A DNA stretch of 64,000 nt from Luteimonas terricola (GCF_004352845.1 NZ_SJRX01000009.1:1-64000); one strand, 5' to 3'; positions 1 through 8,696 are shown, counted from the stretch's first letter. Program-made: numbers and translations. Notes: generated by a model from the sequence alone, not told the origin.

Positions 1-385
1 GGGCGTCGACGCCGCCTTCGAGCACGAGGACGCCGTGATCACCCAGCGCGCGCCCAGCGACTTCCAGCTGCAGCAGATGACCGACATCCTGCGCGCCCGC
101 CTGGCGGCGCGGAAGATCGACACCCGCTGCCTGGAGTTCGGCGACGTCGAGAGCAACGTCGCCGGCGCGCGGCAGAAGGTCACCGTCAAGCAGGGCATCG
201 AGCGCGAGCTGGCGAAGAAGATCGGCACCGAGATCAAGGCCTCGAAGCTCAAGGTCGATTCGCAGATCAACGGCGACAAGCTGCGCGTCACCGCCAAGAA
301 GCGCGACGACCTGCAGGCGGTGATGGCCCTGCTGCGGAGCAAGGAGTTCGAGCTGCCGCTGCAGTTCGACAATTTCCGCGACTGA
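1..385 (+). CDS. yajQ: YajQ-family cyclic di-GMP-binding protein (5' partial)
   Basis: The reading frame is open from base 2 and runs off the window start. The 127 visible residues match the central and C-terminal parts of YajQ (full length about 160 residues): an N-terminal stretch GVDAAFEHED, the ITQRAPSDFQLQQM segment, a Lys-rich VTVKQGIERELAKKI stretch, and the family ending ELPLQFDNFRD. Members of this family bind nucleotides, and some Xanthomonas members bind c-di-GMP and act as effectors of virulence transcription (family knowledge). The true start lies upstream. The stop overlaps the next start (TGATG), so translation is probably coupled to the DUF1415 gene. Confidence 0.93.
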   Translation, partial: GVDAAFEHEDAVITQRAPSDFQLQQMTDILRARLAARKIDTRCLEFGDVESNVAGARQKVTVKQGIERELAKKIGTEIKASKLKVDSQINGDKLRVTAKKRDDLQAVMALLRSKEFELPLQFDNFRD

Positions 386-921
386 TGGACCCGCTTGCCG
401 ACACCCGCCGCTGGCTGGAACGCGCCGTCATCGGCCTGAACCTGTGCCCCTTCGCCAAGGCCGTGGTCGCCAAGGGCCAGGTGCGCATGGTGCTGAGCGA
501 GGCCCGCGACGAGACGGCGCTGCTGGAACAGCTGGGCGAGGAGTTGCTGCGCCTGCGCGACACGCCCGCCGCCGACATCGACACCACGCTGATCGTGCAT
601 CCGCAGGTGCTGGGCGACTTCCTCGACTACAACGACTTCCTGGAATCCGCCGATGCCCTGGTCGGGGAGCTCGAGCTCGAGGGCGTGCTCCAGGTCGCAA
701 GCTTCCATCCGCAGTACCAGTTCGCCGACAGCCACCCGGACGACATCGCCAACAGCACCAACCGCTCGCCGTGGCCGACCCTGCACCTGCTGCGCGAGGA
801 CAGCGTCAGCCGCGCGGTCGAGGCGTTCCCGGATCCCGACAGCATCGTCGAGCGCAATATCGCGACGCTGGAGAATCTGGGGCATGCGGGGTGGCGGGAG
901 CTTTTGCGGGACGATTCTTAG
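385..921 (+). CDS. DUF1415 family protein
   Basis: This 178-residue protein matches DUF1415, a conserved proteobacterial family of unknown function. Visible features are an early RAVIGLNLCPFAK segment with a conserved Cys, a TTLIVHPQVL strand and an acidic, aromatic centre (FHPQYQFADSHPDD). It has no signal peptide or membrane segment, so it is probably cytosolic. The ATG overlaps the yajQ stop in a TGATG, implying coupled translation. The family is normal in length here. I cannot assign a reaction. Confidence 0.88.
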   Translation: MDPLADTRRWLERAVIGLNLCPFAKAVVAKGQVRMVLSEARDETALLEQLGEELLRLRDTPAADIDTTLIVHPQVLGDFLDYNDFLESADALVGELELEGVLQVASFHPQYQFADSHPDDIANSTNRSPWPTLHLLREDSVSRAVEAFPDPDSIVERNIATLENLGHAGWRELLRDDS

Positions 922-1140
922 GCGCCGACGCCAGCCACGGCCGTGGTTACGGGCTTCGGGAGGGAGCGTGCCCCTGCGCGGTGGGTATGGACCGGCGATT
1001 TCGGCTTCGGGTCGATCACATCGTCGCCAGTCCCTGACTGCAGCCGCGGCTCGGCTGACCGCGTGACCGGTACCAACCCCGGGGAAGCGGTTTCGACGAG
1101 GTGTCTGCTTCTTTCGTTACGCCTCGCTGTGACCTGGAGG
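922..1140. other. Intergenic stretch without a recognisable gene
   Basis: This is the first part of a 518-bp gene-free interval between the DUF1415 gene and the convergent rsuA. I see no ribosome-binding site followed by a credible reading frame and no strong hairpin. The remainder of the interval is occupied by two structured repeats and a dispersed repeat, listed separately. Confidence 0.6.
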
Positions 1141-1249
1141 GCCCCGCCGTGGCCGGGAGGCCTTCGCGGCTCATGTCCCCCGGCATCCGCCTGGCGGCGG
1201 ATGCCTCCTCCTTTACTTCCCCGCGAAGGCCTCCCGGCCACGACGGGGC
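1141..1249 (+). repeat. Nested-hairpin element E1
   Basis: Two 29-nt arms (1141-1169 and 1221-1249) are complementary with one mismatch that would be a G-U pair in RNA. Inside is a perfect 10-bp hairpin (1182-1191 with 1196-1205, loop TGGC). The unpaired linkers are CTCATGTCCCCC on the left and TCCTCCTTTACTTCC on the right. The linkers recur almost exactly, in inverted orientation, in element E2 while the stems do not. This suggests a conserved folded element rather than a simple duplication. No function is known to me; a REP-like mobile element or a structured RNA are both possible. Confidence 0.8.
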
Positions 1250-1467
1250 TCGGCGTTGCTGCGGGTTCGCGGGATACCGGCTTTGCTCTTGGGCCACCGC
1301 GTAGTGCCGCGCACCGGGTGCCAAGGCCCTTGAGAGCGAAGTCAAGGAGGAGGCGCTGGCCGCAGGCCAGCGCCGGGGGACATGAGCACTCAAGGGCCTT
1401 GGCATCCGGCGCCCGAGAGCATCAATGGCGCGCCTCTCCTCAGTTGGGAGAAGAGCCCAAAAAAAGC
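1241..1467 (+). repeat. Dispersed repeat R1, copy 1 (interrupted by E2)
   Basis: This stretch matches, in the opposite orientation, the region 10066-10203. Shared landmarks in order are GGGGCTCGGCGTTG, GGCTTTGCTC, GGGCCACCGCGTA, CGCCCGAGAGCATCAATGGC, GCGCGCCTC, CAGTTGGGAGAAGA and a run of seven A. Copy 1 contains the 86-bp palindromic element E2 (1319-1404) where copy 2 has only a few bases. The right end runs into the 3' end of rsuA, so the last codons of that gene belong to the repeat. Its nature (REP-like or remnant of a mobile element) is undetermined. Confidence 0.75.
1319..1404 (-). repeat. Nested-hairpin element E2
   Basis: Outer arms of 16 nt (1319-1334 and 1389-1404) are perfectly complementary. 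An inner perfect 10-bp hairpin uses 1352-1361 and 1365-1374 with a 3-nt loop. Read on the minus strand the linkers are CTCATGTCCCCC (identical to E1) and TCCTCCTTGACTTC (one change from E1). Both stems share no sequence with the E1 stems. E2 sits inside repeat R1, 70 bp from E1 and inverted relative to it. Confidence 0.8.
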
Positions 1468-2153
1468 CCGTCGCGCTCCGCCGCCTCGAGCATCCGCCAC
1501 TGTCCTTCCGGCAGCGCGCCCAGGGACAGCCCACCGACCGCGCTGCGATGCAGCGCCACGACATGGTTCCCCACTGCCGCGAACATCCGCCGCACCTGGT
1601 GGTAGCGGCCTTCATGCAGCGTCAGCCGCGCCTGCGTCGACGACACCATCTCCAGCTCCGCGGGCAGCAGCGGCGTCTTCTCGGATTCCAGCATCAGCGT
1701 CCCGCTGGCGAAGGTCGCGGCCTCGTCGCCCCGCAGCGGCTCGGCCAGCGTCGCCTCGTACACCTTCGGCAGCTTCGACTTCGGCGAAATGATCCGGTGC
1801 AGCAGTTGCCCGTCGTCGGTCATCAGCAGCAGCCCGCTGGTCTCGCGGTCCAGCCGCCCCACCGTCGACAGCGTCGGCGAGCGGAGCGCGAAGCGCGGCG
1901 GCAGCAGCTCGTACACCAGGCGGCCGCGGTCCTTCGTCGAACACGTATAGCCCGCGGGCTTGTGCAGCATCAGCAGCAGCCCCGGCGGCGGGTCCAGCGG
2001 CTCGCCGTCCACGCGTACGTCGTCCCACCCCGGCTGGTCGTCCGCGTAGAGCACCTCGCCCGCGGCGTCGGTGACGCGGCCCTCGCGGAACATCATCGCG
2101 ACCTGCTTTCGGCTGCCGAAGCCGAGGTTGGCCAGCGTCTTGACCAGCTTCAT
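1440..2153 (-). CDS. rsuA: 16S rRNA pseudouridine(516) synthase RsuA
   Basis: This 237-residue protein has an N-terminal S4-like RNA-binding region (residues 1-55) and a RluB/RsuA-type catalytic domain. The signature GRLDRETSGLLL carries the catalytic Asp at residue 102. RsuA converts U516 of 16S rRNA to pseudouridine in the assembling 30S subunit. I chose the ATG giving MKLVKTLANLG, which overlaps the stop of the upstream methyltransferase by 4 nt. The final residues GSSPN are encoded inside dispersed repeat R1, so the C-terminus appears to have been extended by repeat sequence. RluB/RluE-like paralogues are an alternative, but the length and S4 start favour RsuA. Confidence 0.9.
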   Translation of the reverse strand: MKLVKTLANLGFGSRKQVAMMFREGRVTDAAGEVLYADDQPGWDDVRVDGEPLDPPPGLLLMLHKPAGYTCSTKDRGRLVYELLPPRFALRSPTLSTVGRLDRETSGLLLMTDDGQLLHRIISPKSKLPKVYEATLAEPLRGDEAATFASGTLMLESEKTPLLPAELEMVSSTQARLTLHEGRYHQVRRMFAAVGNHVVALHRSAVGGLSLGALPEGQWRMLEAAERDGLFLGSSPN

Positions 2154-3217
2154 CGCCGCGCCCGCGCCTGCGTCGGCCGGCCGGCTGCGGCCTTGACCGC
2201 CTCCACCACCTTGAAGCCGCCTTCCTGCGCCACCAGCCGCGTCTCGCCGAAGCCGGCGCCCAGCGCCTGCTCGTAGGGCAGGTGGCGATTGGCGACCAGC
2301 CACAGCCGGCCGCCGGGCCGCAGCGCCTGCGCGGCGGCGGCGATGAAGGCACGGCCGATGTCGGGGCGTTCGCGGCCGTTGGGCGAGTGGAACGGCGGAT
2401 TGGTGACCACCACGTCGTAAGCGCCCGGAACTCCCGCGACCACGTCGTGCCAGTGGAAGCCGAGCGCCACGCGCGGTGCGAAACCGGCCAGGTTGTGCCG
2501 GGCCATCGCCAGCGCGCGGGCATCGGCTTCGAACGCATCCAGCGCGCCGATGCCGGGGCTGCGTTCGAGCAGCTCGGCGGCGAGGTAGCCGTAGCCGGCG
2601 CCGAGGTCGGCGGCGCGACCGCTGAGGTCCGCCGGAAGATGGCGCGCCAGGAGTGCCGACGCCGCGTCGATGCGATCCCATGCGAACACGCCCGGGCGGC
2701 TGAGGAAGCGGCCACCCGCCACCGGCCGCGGCGCGTCGAGTCCGCGCCACTGCGCCGCCAGCGCGGGGTCGCTGCCGGGCTGGCCGGCACGCGCCCAGAA
2801 CACGCGGCACTTGTGCTTGCTGCGGCTGCTCACCGGGCCGGCGATGCGCGCGAAGTCGGCCTCGGCGGACTTCGCGCCGGCATCGTTGGCAACGCTTGCA
2901 ATCACCAAGGCGCCCGGTGCCGCGCGCGCCAGGGCCTCGGCGAACAGCGCCCGTGCCTCGTCCCGCTGCCGCGGCGGCAGGAGCAGCACCAGCGGCCGCT
3001 GCCCGGTCGTGGCCTCGGCAACGGTGAAGCCGTTCTGCCGCAGGCCGTCGGCATCGGGCCTGAACGCGGTCTCGCAGACCAGCCCGGGCCAGTCCTGCAT
3101 TGCCAGCGCCGCACCGGCCCGGGCGTGCATGAACAGCGCGCCGGACGCACGCGCCAGGGTGCCGTCGGCGAAGGGAAGCAGCAGCGCGTCGAGGGCGGGA
3201 TCGCCTTGGCTGGACAT
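2150..3217 (-). CDS. rsmC: RsmC-like class I SAM-dependent rRNA methyltransferase
   Basis: The start giving MSSQGDPALD yields 355 residues; an upstream ATG would add 19 unlikely residues. The C-terminal half is a Rossmann methyltransferase with the SAM loop ADLGAGYGYLA and the NPPF motif typical of enzymes that methylate exocyclic amino groups of guanine. The N-terminal half is a degenerate methyltransferase-like fold, as in RsmC (16S m2G1207) and RlmG. Overlap with rsuA by 4 nt makes this a two-gene 16S rRNA modification operon. RlmG-type activity cannot be excluded from sequence alone. Confidence 0.8.
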   Translation of the reverse strand: MSSQGDPALDALLLPFADGTLARASGALFMHARAGAALAMQDWPGLVCETAFRPDADGLRQNGFTVAEATTGQRPLVLLLPPRQRDEARALFAEALARAAPGALVIASVANDAGAKSAEADFARIAGPVSSRSKHKCRVFWARAGQPGSDPALAAQWRGLDAPRPVAGGRFLSRPGVFAWDRIDAASALLARHLPADLSGRAADLGAGYGYLAAELLERSPGIGALDAFEADARALAMARHNLAGFAPRVALGFHWHDVVAGVPGAYDVVVTNPPFHSPNGRERPDIGRAFIAAAAQALRPGGRLWLVANRHLPYEQALGAGFGETRLVAQEGGFKVVEAVKAAAGRPTQARARR

Positions 3218-3357
3218 CGGGGACTCGGGATCATCGAAAGAGGCCGCGATTGTAGTGCGGCAGCCCTCGCGCACGCCGCGCGCACGCGTGCTTCATCGGA
3301 CGCGAATGCCGGTTTTGCCAGCATCGACGGCAACCCAGGCAAGCATAAGGAAACGCC

Positions 3358-3618
3358 ATGCGCGCACTTTTCGTCGGTGGCCCCGTCGACAACAGCGAAC
3401 TCGACATCGATGCCGACACCCCTCCCAAGCACTATCCGCCCGACACCGGCAGCGGGCAGTCCCGCTACCGCCTGCACCAGATCGGCCGCAAGGACGGGGA
3501 GATCGTCTACGCCGTGTACGGCGCGCCCGACAGCGCCGACGAGGAGGTGATCGCGATCGCCGGGGAGCGCGACTATGCGCGGCGCTTCGGGGCCGAGCCG
3601 GGGCCGGCCGAAGCCTGA
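3358..3618 (+). CDS. Conserved hypothetical protein, 86 residues
   Basis: This is a short acidic protein starting MRALFVGGPVDNSE. It has no signal peptide, membrane segment or metal motif, and I do not recognise its family. An AAGGAA ribosome-binding site lies 7 nt before the ATG. The gene sits alone between the divergent rsmC and the convergent ybbP, with a codon bias like its neighbours, so it looks like a real gene. Confidence 0.72.
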   Translation: MRALFVGGPVDNSELDIDADTPPKHYPPDTGSGQSRYRLHQIGRKDGEIVYAVYGAPDSADEEVIAIAGERDYARRFGAEPGPAEA

Positions 3619-3631
3619 GCACCCCGCACGA

Positions 3632-6160
3632 TCAGCCCTGCAGTTCGCGCAGGGTCACGGCCGGCGGGGCGTCGAGCACGCGCCGCGTGGCCCACAGGCC
3701 CGCGACCAGCGCCGCGGCCATGCCGGCCAGGCCACCCAGGGCCGCCATCGCGATGTCCGGCTCCCAGGGCAGGTCGAACACCTGCGTGGCCACCACGCCC
3801 GCCAGCACCGAGGCCGCGACGGACGCCACCAGGCCTGAAAGCAGGCCGATCGCCGCGAACTCCGAGGCCTGCGCCAAACGCAGCTGTCGCCGACTGGCGC
3901 CGAGCACGCGCATCACCCCGCCCTCGAGCAGGCGCTCGTCCTGGCTGGCGCTGATCGCCGCGAGCAGCACGAGCAGGCCGGCGGCAAGCGCGAACCAGAA
4001 CACCACTTCGACCACGGTCGAGACCTGGTCGGCGGTACTGCGCACCTGCTCCAGCACGGCATCGATGTCGATCACCGACACGTTCGGATAGCGCTCCACC
4101 AGCGCGCGCGTGAACGCGGTATCGCCCTGCGGCACGCTGACGGCGGTGATCCAGCTCGCCGGATAGGCATCCAGCGCGCCCGGCGAGAACAGCACGAAGA
4201 AGTTCGGCCGGAAGCTTTCCCAGTCGACCTCGCGCAGGCTGGTGACCCGGCCCTCGATGCGGCGCCCGGCGATGTCGAAGGCCACGCGGTCGTCCACGGC
4301 CCAGCCCAGCGATTCGGCGAAGCCGGTTTCGACCGACAGCTCCACGCCTTCGCCGCCCTCCGGCCCCCAGAACGCGCCGGCGGTGACCCGGTTGTCATCG
4401 CGCAGGGCGTCGGCGGTCGACAGGTTGAACTCGCGGTCGGCACGCCGCTGCGCACGTCGCGCCTCCTCGTCGCCACCTTCGTCCGCATAGTCGGCGCCGC
4501 TCACCACCTGTCCGTTGTGCGTGGCCAGGCGCCCGCGGACCATCGGGTACAGCACCGGCTCCGCCAGTCCCTGCGCGGCCGCGACCTCGGCGACGCCGGC
4601 GATCTGGTCCTGCTGCACGTTGACGATGAAGCGGTTGGGCGCCTCCGCGGCCAGCGCCAGCTGCCAGCGCGCGACCAGGTCGGTGCGCACGAAGGTCAGC
4701 AGCAGCAGCGCCATCAAACCCAGGCCCAGCGCCGACACCTGGGCGATGCTGGTGCCGGCGCGGCGGCTGACGTTGGCCAGGCCGTAGCGCGCGCTCCCGC
4801 GCAGGCGCGTGCGCAGCCGGCGCACGGCCAGGATCATCAGCCAGGCCAGCAGTGCGAGCACGCCCAGCGTGGCCGCGATGCCGACCAGCATCGCCATCGC
4901 GAGCGTCGCCGACCCCGCCTGCCACCACAGCAGCGCGCCGATGCCGGCGACGCCGGCGGCAAGCACCAGCAGCGCCGCCGGCTCGGTGGGATCGAGGTCG
5001 CGGCGCAGCACGCTCAGCGCCGGCACCCGACGCAGCGCCAGCACCGGCGGCGCGGCGAAGGCCAGCAGCACCACCATGCCCACGCCATAGCCGCCCAGCG
5101 CCGGCATCACGCCCGCCGGCGGGATCGCGATGCCGAGCATGCCCGACAGCCAGTCGCCGATCGCCCACTGCAAGCCCCAGGCGATGGCCACGCCCACGGT
5201 GCAGGCCAGCAACCCGAGCATCAGCAGTTCGCCGATGTGGATGCCGGCCAGCGTCGCCTGGCTGGCGCCGAGGCAGCGCATCACCGCCGCGCCCTGCAGG
5301 TGGCGCGCGCTGTGCCGGCGCGCGGCCATCGCTACCGCGACCGCGGCCAGCACCACCGACACCAGGGCGGCGAGGCCGAGGAAGCGGCCGGCGCGGTCGA
5401 GCGCGGAGCGCACCTCCGGCCGCGCATCGGCCGCGGTTTCCAGGCGCTGCCCGCGCGCGAGGTTGTCGCGCGCGATGGCGGTGAAGCGCTCCACGGCGCC
5501 GGCGTCGTCGCCCGCGACCACCAGCCGGTAGCGGATGCGGCTGCCCTCCTGCACCAGGCCGGTGGCGGCGAGGTCGTCGGGATGGATGAAGGCCTTCGGC
5601 GCGACGTTGAAGTAATCCAGGGCGGCGTCGGGTTCCTGCACCACCAGCGCTTCGAGCCGGAGCTCGAGCTCGCCGATGCCGACGCTGTCCCCGATGCGGG
5701 CGCCCAGCGTGTCGGCGCCTCCGCGACTCATCCACAGCGTGCCCGGCGCGGGGACGCCGGCGGCCGCGCGCTCGACGCCGTCCGCTCCGGTGACGCGGTA
5801 TTCGCCGCGCAGCGGGAAGCCCTCGCCGATCGCGCGCAGCTCACCCAGCTTCAGCTGGGCCTCGGCGCCGCGGCCGACGCGCACCATCGTGTCGAGTTCG
5901 ACCGTGTCGGCGATGCGCAAACCCGCGGCTTCCGCCGCTTCGCGCGCCGGGCCCTCGATCGGCGCATCGGAGCGCAGCACCGCGTCGCCGCCGAGCAGGC
6001 GGTTGGCCTCGATCGCAAGCGCACGCGCGGCGCGGTCGGTGACGAAACCGACCGCGGTCACCGCCACCACCGCCAGCACCAGCGCCGCCAGCAGGATGCG
6101 GACGTCGCCCGACGCCAGGTCGCGCTTCAGCTGGCGCCAGGCGAGCCCGGCGATCCTCAC
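3632..6160 (-). CDS. ybbP: YbbP-type ABC transporter permease (FtsX family)
   Basis: This 842-residue membrane protein begins with a cytosolic N-terminus and a membrane segment near residues 22-42. A large periplasmic domain follows, then a cluster of helices around 260-500, a second periplasmic domain, and three C-terminal helices (about 715-830). This is the duplicated FtsX/MacB layout. YbbP works with ATPase YbbA; the exported substrate is not established, and links to lipid or lysophospholipid handling are suggested by association with tesA. Its start overlaps the ybbA stop by 4 nt, so the two are one operon. Confidence 0.87.
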   Translation of the reverse strand: MRIAGLAWRQLKRDLASGDVRILLAALVLAVVAVTAVGFVTDRAARALAIEANRLLGGDAVLRSDAPIEGPAREAAEAAGLRIADTVELDTMVRVGRGAEAQLKLGELRAIGEGFPLRGEYRVTGADGVERAAAGVPAPGTLWMSRGGADTLGARIGDSVGIGELELRLEALVVQEPDAALDYFNVAPKAFIHPDDLAATGLVQEGSRIRYRLVVAGDDAGAVERFTAIARDNLARGQRLETAADARPEVRSALDRAGRFLGLAALVSVVLAAVAVAMAARRHSARHLQGAAVMRCLGASQATLAGIHIGELLMLGLLACTVGVAIAWGLQWAIGDWLSGMLGIAIPPAGVMPALGGYGVGMVVLLAFAAPPVLALRRVPALSVLRRDLDPTEPAALLVLAAGVAGIGALLWWQAGSATLAMAMLVGIAATLGVLALLAWLMILAVRRLRTRLRGSARYGLANVSRRAGTSIAQVSALGLGLMALLLLTFVRTDLVARWQLALAAEAPNRFIVNVQQDQIAGVAEVAAAQGLAEPVLYPMVRGRLATHNGQVVSGADYADEGGDEEARRAQRRADREFNLSTADALRDDNRVTAGAFWGPEGGEGVELSVETGFAESLGWAVDDRVAFDIAGRRIEGRVTSLREVDWESFRPNFFVLFSPGALDAYPASWITAVSVPQGDTAFTRALVERYPNVSVIDIDAVLEQVRSTADQVSTVVEVVFWFALAAGLLVLLAAISASQDERLLEGGVMRVLGASRRQLRLAQASEFAAIGLLSGLVASVAASVLAGVVATQVFDLPWEPDIAMAALGGLAGMAAALVAGLWATRRVLDAPPAVTLRELQG

Positions 6161-6873
6161 GCCGCCGACCCGCTGTCGGCCACCAGCCGACCGCCCTCGA
6201 TGCGCAGCGTGCGCCGGCAGCGCTCGGCCAGGTGTTCGTCGTGGGTCACCAGCACCAGGGTGGTGCCGGCGTCCTGGTTGAGCGCGAACAGCAGTTCGAT
6301 GATCGCCTGGCCGGTGGTGGTATCCAGGTTCCCCGTGGGTTCGTCGGCGAACATCAGCGACGGCCCGGTGACGAAGGCGCGCGCAACCGCCACGCGCTGC
6401 TGCTCGCCGCCCGACAGCTGGCGCGGATAGTGCCCGAGGCGTTCGCCCAGGCCGACGCGGCCCAGGATCGCGCGCGCAGGCGCTTCCGCGTCGGCGTCGC
6501 CGCGCAGCTCCAGCGGCAGCATCACGTTCTCGAGCGCCGTCAGCGAAGGCAGCAGCTGGAAGTTCTGGAACACGAAACCGACCTTCTCGGCGCGCACCCG
6601 GGCGCGTCCGTCCTCGTCGAGCGTCGACAGCGGCGCGCCATCGATCGCCACCGTGCCGGAGCTCGGCGTGTCCAGGCCCGCCAGCAGCGACAGCAGCGTG
6701 CTCTTGCCCGAGCCCGAGGGCCCGACCACCGCCACGCTCTCCCCGCGCCGGATGCTGAAGCCGACGCCATCAAGGATCACCAGCTCGCCGCCGGGGAGCT
6801 GCACGCGCTTGCCGAGCTCGCTGGCGGCGAGCGCCGGCGCGGCGGTGGCGGGGGTTCGGGAAGAGTCAGCCAT
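6157..6873 (-). CDS. ybbA: YbbA-type ABC transporter ATP-binding protein
   Basis: The ATPase of the YbbA/LolD subfamily carries Walker A GPSGSGKST, signature LSGGEQQR, Walker B LMFADEPTGN and an H-loop VTHDEH. I chose the ATG giving MADSSRTPAT (238 residues) because AAGGA lies 5 nt before it. An ATG 12 nt upstream (MKDTMADSS) lacks a ribosome-binding site, and the longer open frame upstream is not supported. The gene overlaps ybbP by 4 nt and is divergent from tesA 83 bp away, the classical tesA-ybbA-ybbP arrangement. Confidence 0.9.
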   Translation of the reverse strand: MADSSRTPATAAPALAASELGKRVQLPGGELVILDGVGFSIRRGESVAVVGPSGSGKSTLLSLLAGLDTPSSGTVAIDGAPLSTLDEDGRARVRAEKVGFVFQNFQLLPSLTALENVMLPLELRGDADAEAPARAILGRVGLGERLGHYPRQLSGGEQQRVAVARAFVTGPSLMFADEPTGNLDTTTGQAIIELLFALNQDAGTTLVLVTHDEHLAERCRRTLRIEGGRLVADSGSAA

Positions 6874-6956
6874 GGTGTCCTTCATCGGGGCATGATGTCC
6901 GCATCGCCGTCGCGGTGTAACCGGGCAGCACAACGGACAGGAGCGGGAGTCGCTGG

Positions 6957-7625
6957 ATGAAGACAGGATATTGGGCGCCGCGGCGCTGGCTGCAATGTGC
7001 CATGGGTTTGTGCGTCCTGCTGCTGGCAACCGCGGCGCAGGCGCAAACCACGGCCGCTGCGCCGGACACCGACGCCCCGCGCACCGTGCTGGTGATGGGC
7101 GACTCGCTGTCGGCGGCCTACGGCCTGCGCGCCGACCAGGGCTGGGTGGCGCTGCTGGCCGGCAGGATCGCCGCCGAACACCCGGGCTGGCAGGTGGTCA
7201 ACGCCAGCATCAGCGGCGAAACCAGCGCCGGCGGCTCGGCGCGCGTGGTCGGCGAAGTGCTGCGGCACCACCCCGACGTGGTGGTGATCGCGCTGGGCGC
7301 CAACGATGCCCTGCGCGGGCTGCCGCTGGCCGAGCTGAAATACAACCTTGCACGCATGATCGGGGCGTCCAGGCACGTTGGCGCGCAGGTGCTCCTGGTG
7401 GGCATGCGCATGCCGCCCAACCTGGGGGCCGAGTACACGCGCGCTTTCGAACGCACCTACCGCGACCTCGCCAGCTTCTTCGACATCGAGCTGCTGCCGT
7501 TCCTGCTCGAACCGGTCGCGGCGGACAGGGGCCACTTCCTGGACGACAACCTGCATCCGACCGCCGAAGCGCAACCGGCCATCAGCGACCACGTCGGGCA
7601 AGCGCTGGCACCGTTGCTGCGCTGA
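6957..7625 (+). CDS. tesA: Arylesterase / acyl-CoA thioesterase I (SGNH hydrolase)
   Basis: This 222-residue protein has a Sec signal peptide with cleavage near residue 28-30 (TAAQAQ), so the enzyme is periplasmic. Block I is VMGDSLSAAYG with nucleophile Ser50; block III is GANDALRG; block V is DDNLHPTAEAQ with the catalytic Asp and His. TesA hydrolyses thioesters, aryl esters and lysophospholipids. It is divergently transcribed from ybbA, as in many proteobacteria. Confidence 0.92.
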   Translation: MKTGYWAPRRWLQCAMGLCVLLLATAAQAQTTAAAPDTDAPRTVLVMGDSLSAAYGLRADQGWVALLAGRIAAEHPGWQVVNASISGETSAGGSARVVGEVLRHHPDVVVIALGANDALRGLPLAELKYNLARMIGASRHVGAQVLLVGMRMPPNLGAEYTRAFERTYRDLASFFDIELLPFLLEPVAADRGHFLDDNLHPTAEAQPAISDHVGQALAPLLR

Positions 7626-7803
7626 AGAACGCGGCAGGCGTCAGCGCGTTTCGCCGGCGAGCAGCGCCAGGGATCGATCGCCGTGCCCTCCCACCAGCGC
7701 TTCTCGGGGCGTGGCTGAACGCAGCATGCAATGCATCCGGCCCGCGATTGCCGCGACACCACCACGGGCGCAGACTCGGGTTCCCGACTGCAGGAGGTGC
7801 GCC

Positions 7804-8367
7804 ATGCCCCGCCCACGCCACATCCAGGCCCTTGTGATCGGCACCCTGCTTGCATTCGCGCTGGCAGGCCCCGCGATCGCTGCCGACGTCACCGACGCGG
7901 ACTATCCCCGCAGCCTGGAGCAGGACGGCCCGGTGGCCGTGTCCTGGGCCGACCCGTCCGGGTTCACCGAGATCCGCCACAGCCGCAATCGCTTCGAGGC
8001 GCGGCGCGGCGACTGGGTCCGCGACATCGCCAGGCACCTGGCCAGGCGCGCCGGCGACGTGCTCGGGCCCGGTGAGCGGCTCGAGGTCGAGATTACCGAC
8101 ATCAAGCGCGCCGGCGATTTCGAGCCGGGCGCCGGCCGCGGCGACCACGTGCGCGTCGTCCGCGACATCTATCCGCCGCGGATCCATCTCAGCTACTCCC
8201 GCCATGACGCCGCGGGCAACGTGGTCGACGGCGGCGAGCGCGAACTCACCGACCTCGGCTTCCTGCAAAGGGGGGTCGGCATGGTGTCGATGAGCGACCC
8301 GCTGCGCCATGAAAAGCGCCTGATCGACGACTGGGTGCGTCGCGACCTTGCCGGCCCGGGGCGCTGA
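7804..8367 (+). CDS. DUF3016 family secreted protein
   Basis: The chosen ATG follows a strong AGGAGG site and gives 187 residues. A signal peptide (hydrophobic stretch ALVIGTLLAFALAGPAIA) precedes a mature domain with VSWADPSGFTEI, typical of DUF3016. The family is periplasmic and of unknown function. A 178-bp gap separates it from tesA, so it probably has its own promoter. It may be co-transcribed with the DUF4031 gene that starts 8 bp after its stop. Confidence 0.85.
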   Translation: MPRPRHIQALVIGTLLAFALAGPAIAADVTDADYPRSLEQDGPVAVSWADPSGFTEIRHSRNRFEARRGDWVRDIARHLARRAGDVLGPGERLEVEITDIKRAGDFEPGAGRGDHVRVVRDIYPPRIHLSYSRHDAAGNVVDGGERELTDLGFLQRGVGMVSMSDPLRHEKRLIDDWVRRDLAGPGR

Positions 8368-8374
8368 CCGCGCG

Positions 8375-8659
8375 ATGACGGTCTACGTGGACGACGCGGT
8401 CACCCTGTGGCGTGGCCGCCGCTGGGCACACCTGATGGCCGACACCCTGGACGAACTGCACGCCTTCGCCTCCGCGCTGGGCATGCCGCGCCATGCCTTC
8501 CAGGACAGGACCAGCGGGGCGCATTACGACGTCACCGCCGAACTGCGCGAGCGCGCGATCGAGCTCGGTGCGGTGCCGATTTCGCGCCACCGGGACCGCG
8601 AACAGATGCGCGCGGTGATCGCCAATGCCCGCCGCCAGGGCCGCCGGCACGCACAGTAG
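8375..8659 (+). CDS. DUF4031 family protein
   Basis: This 94-residue protein starts [17 protein letters not shown] and carries the family features [17 protein letters not shown] and a basic C-terminus (RQGRRHAQ). DUF4031 proteins are small, cytosolic and uncharacterised. It begins 8 bp after the DUF3016 stop and is followed closely by msrB, suggesting a three-gene transcript. The start was chosen at the conserved MTVYVDD; an in-frame ATG 27 nt upstream overlaps the previous gene. Confidence 0.88.
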   Translation: MTVYVDDAVTLWRGRRWAHLMADTLDELHAFASALGMPRHAFQDRTSGAHYDVTAELRERAIELGAVPISRHRDREQMRAVIANARRQGRRHAQ

Positions 8660-8696
8660 GGCGATAATGGGCGTCCCCGCCGCGTTGGAGCCCTGC

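Noticed and set aside
1016-1615. Minus-strand frame through the E1/E2/R1 repeats that could be read as a hypothetical protein
   Set aside because: The frame runs through inverted repeats and overlaps rsuA; open only because of composition. Such repeat-derived frames are easily annotated as hypotheticals.
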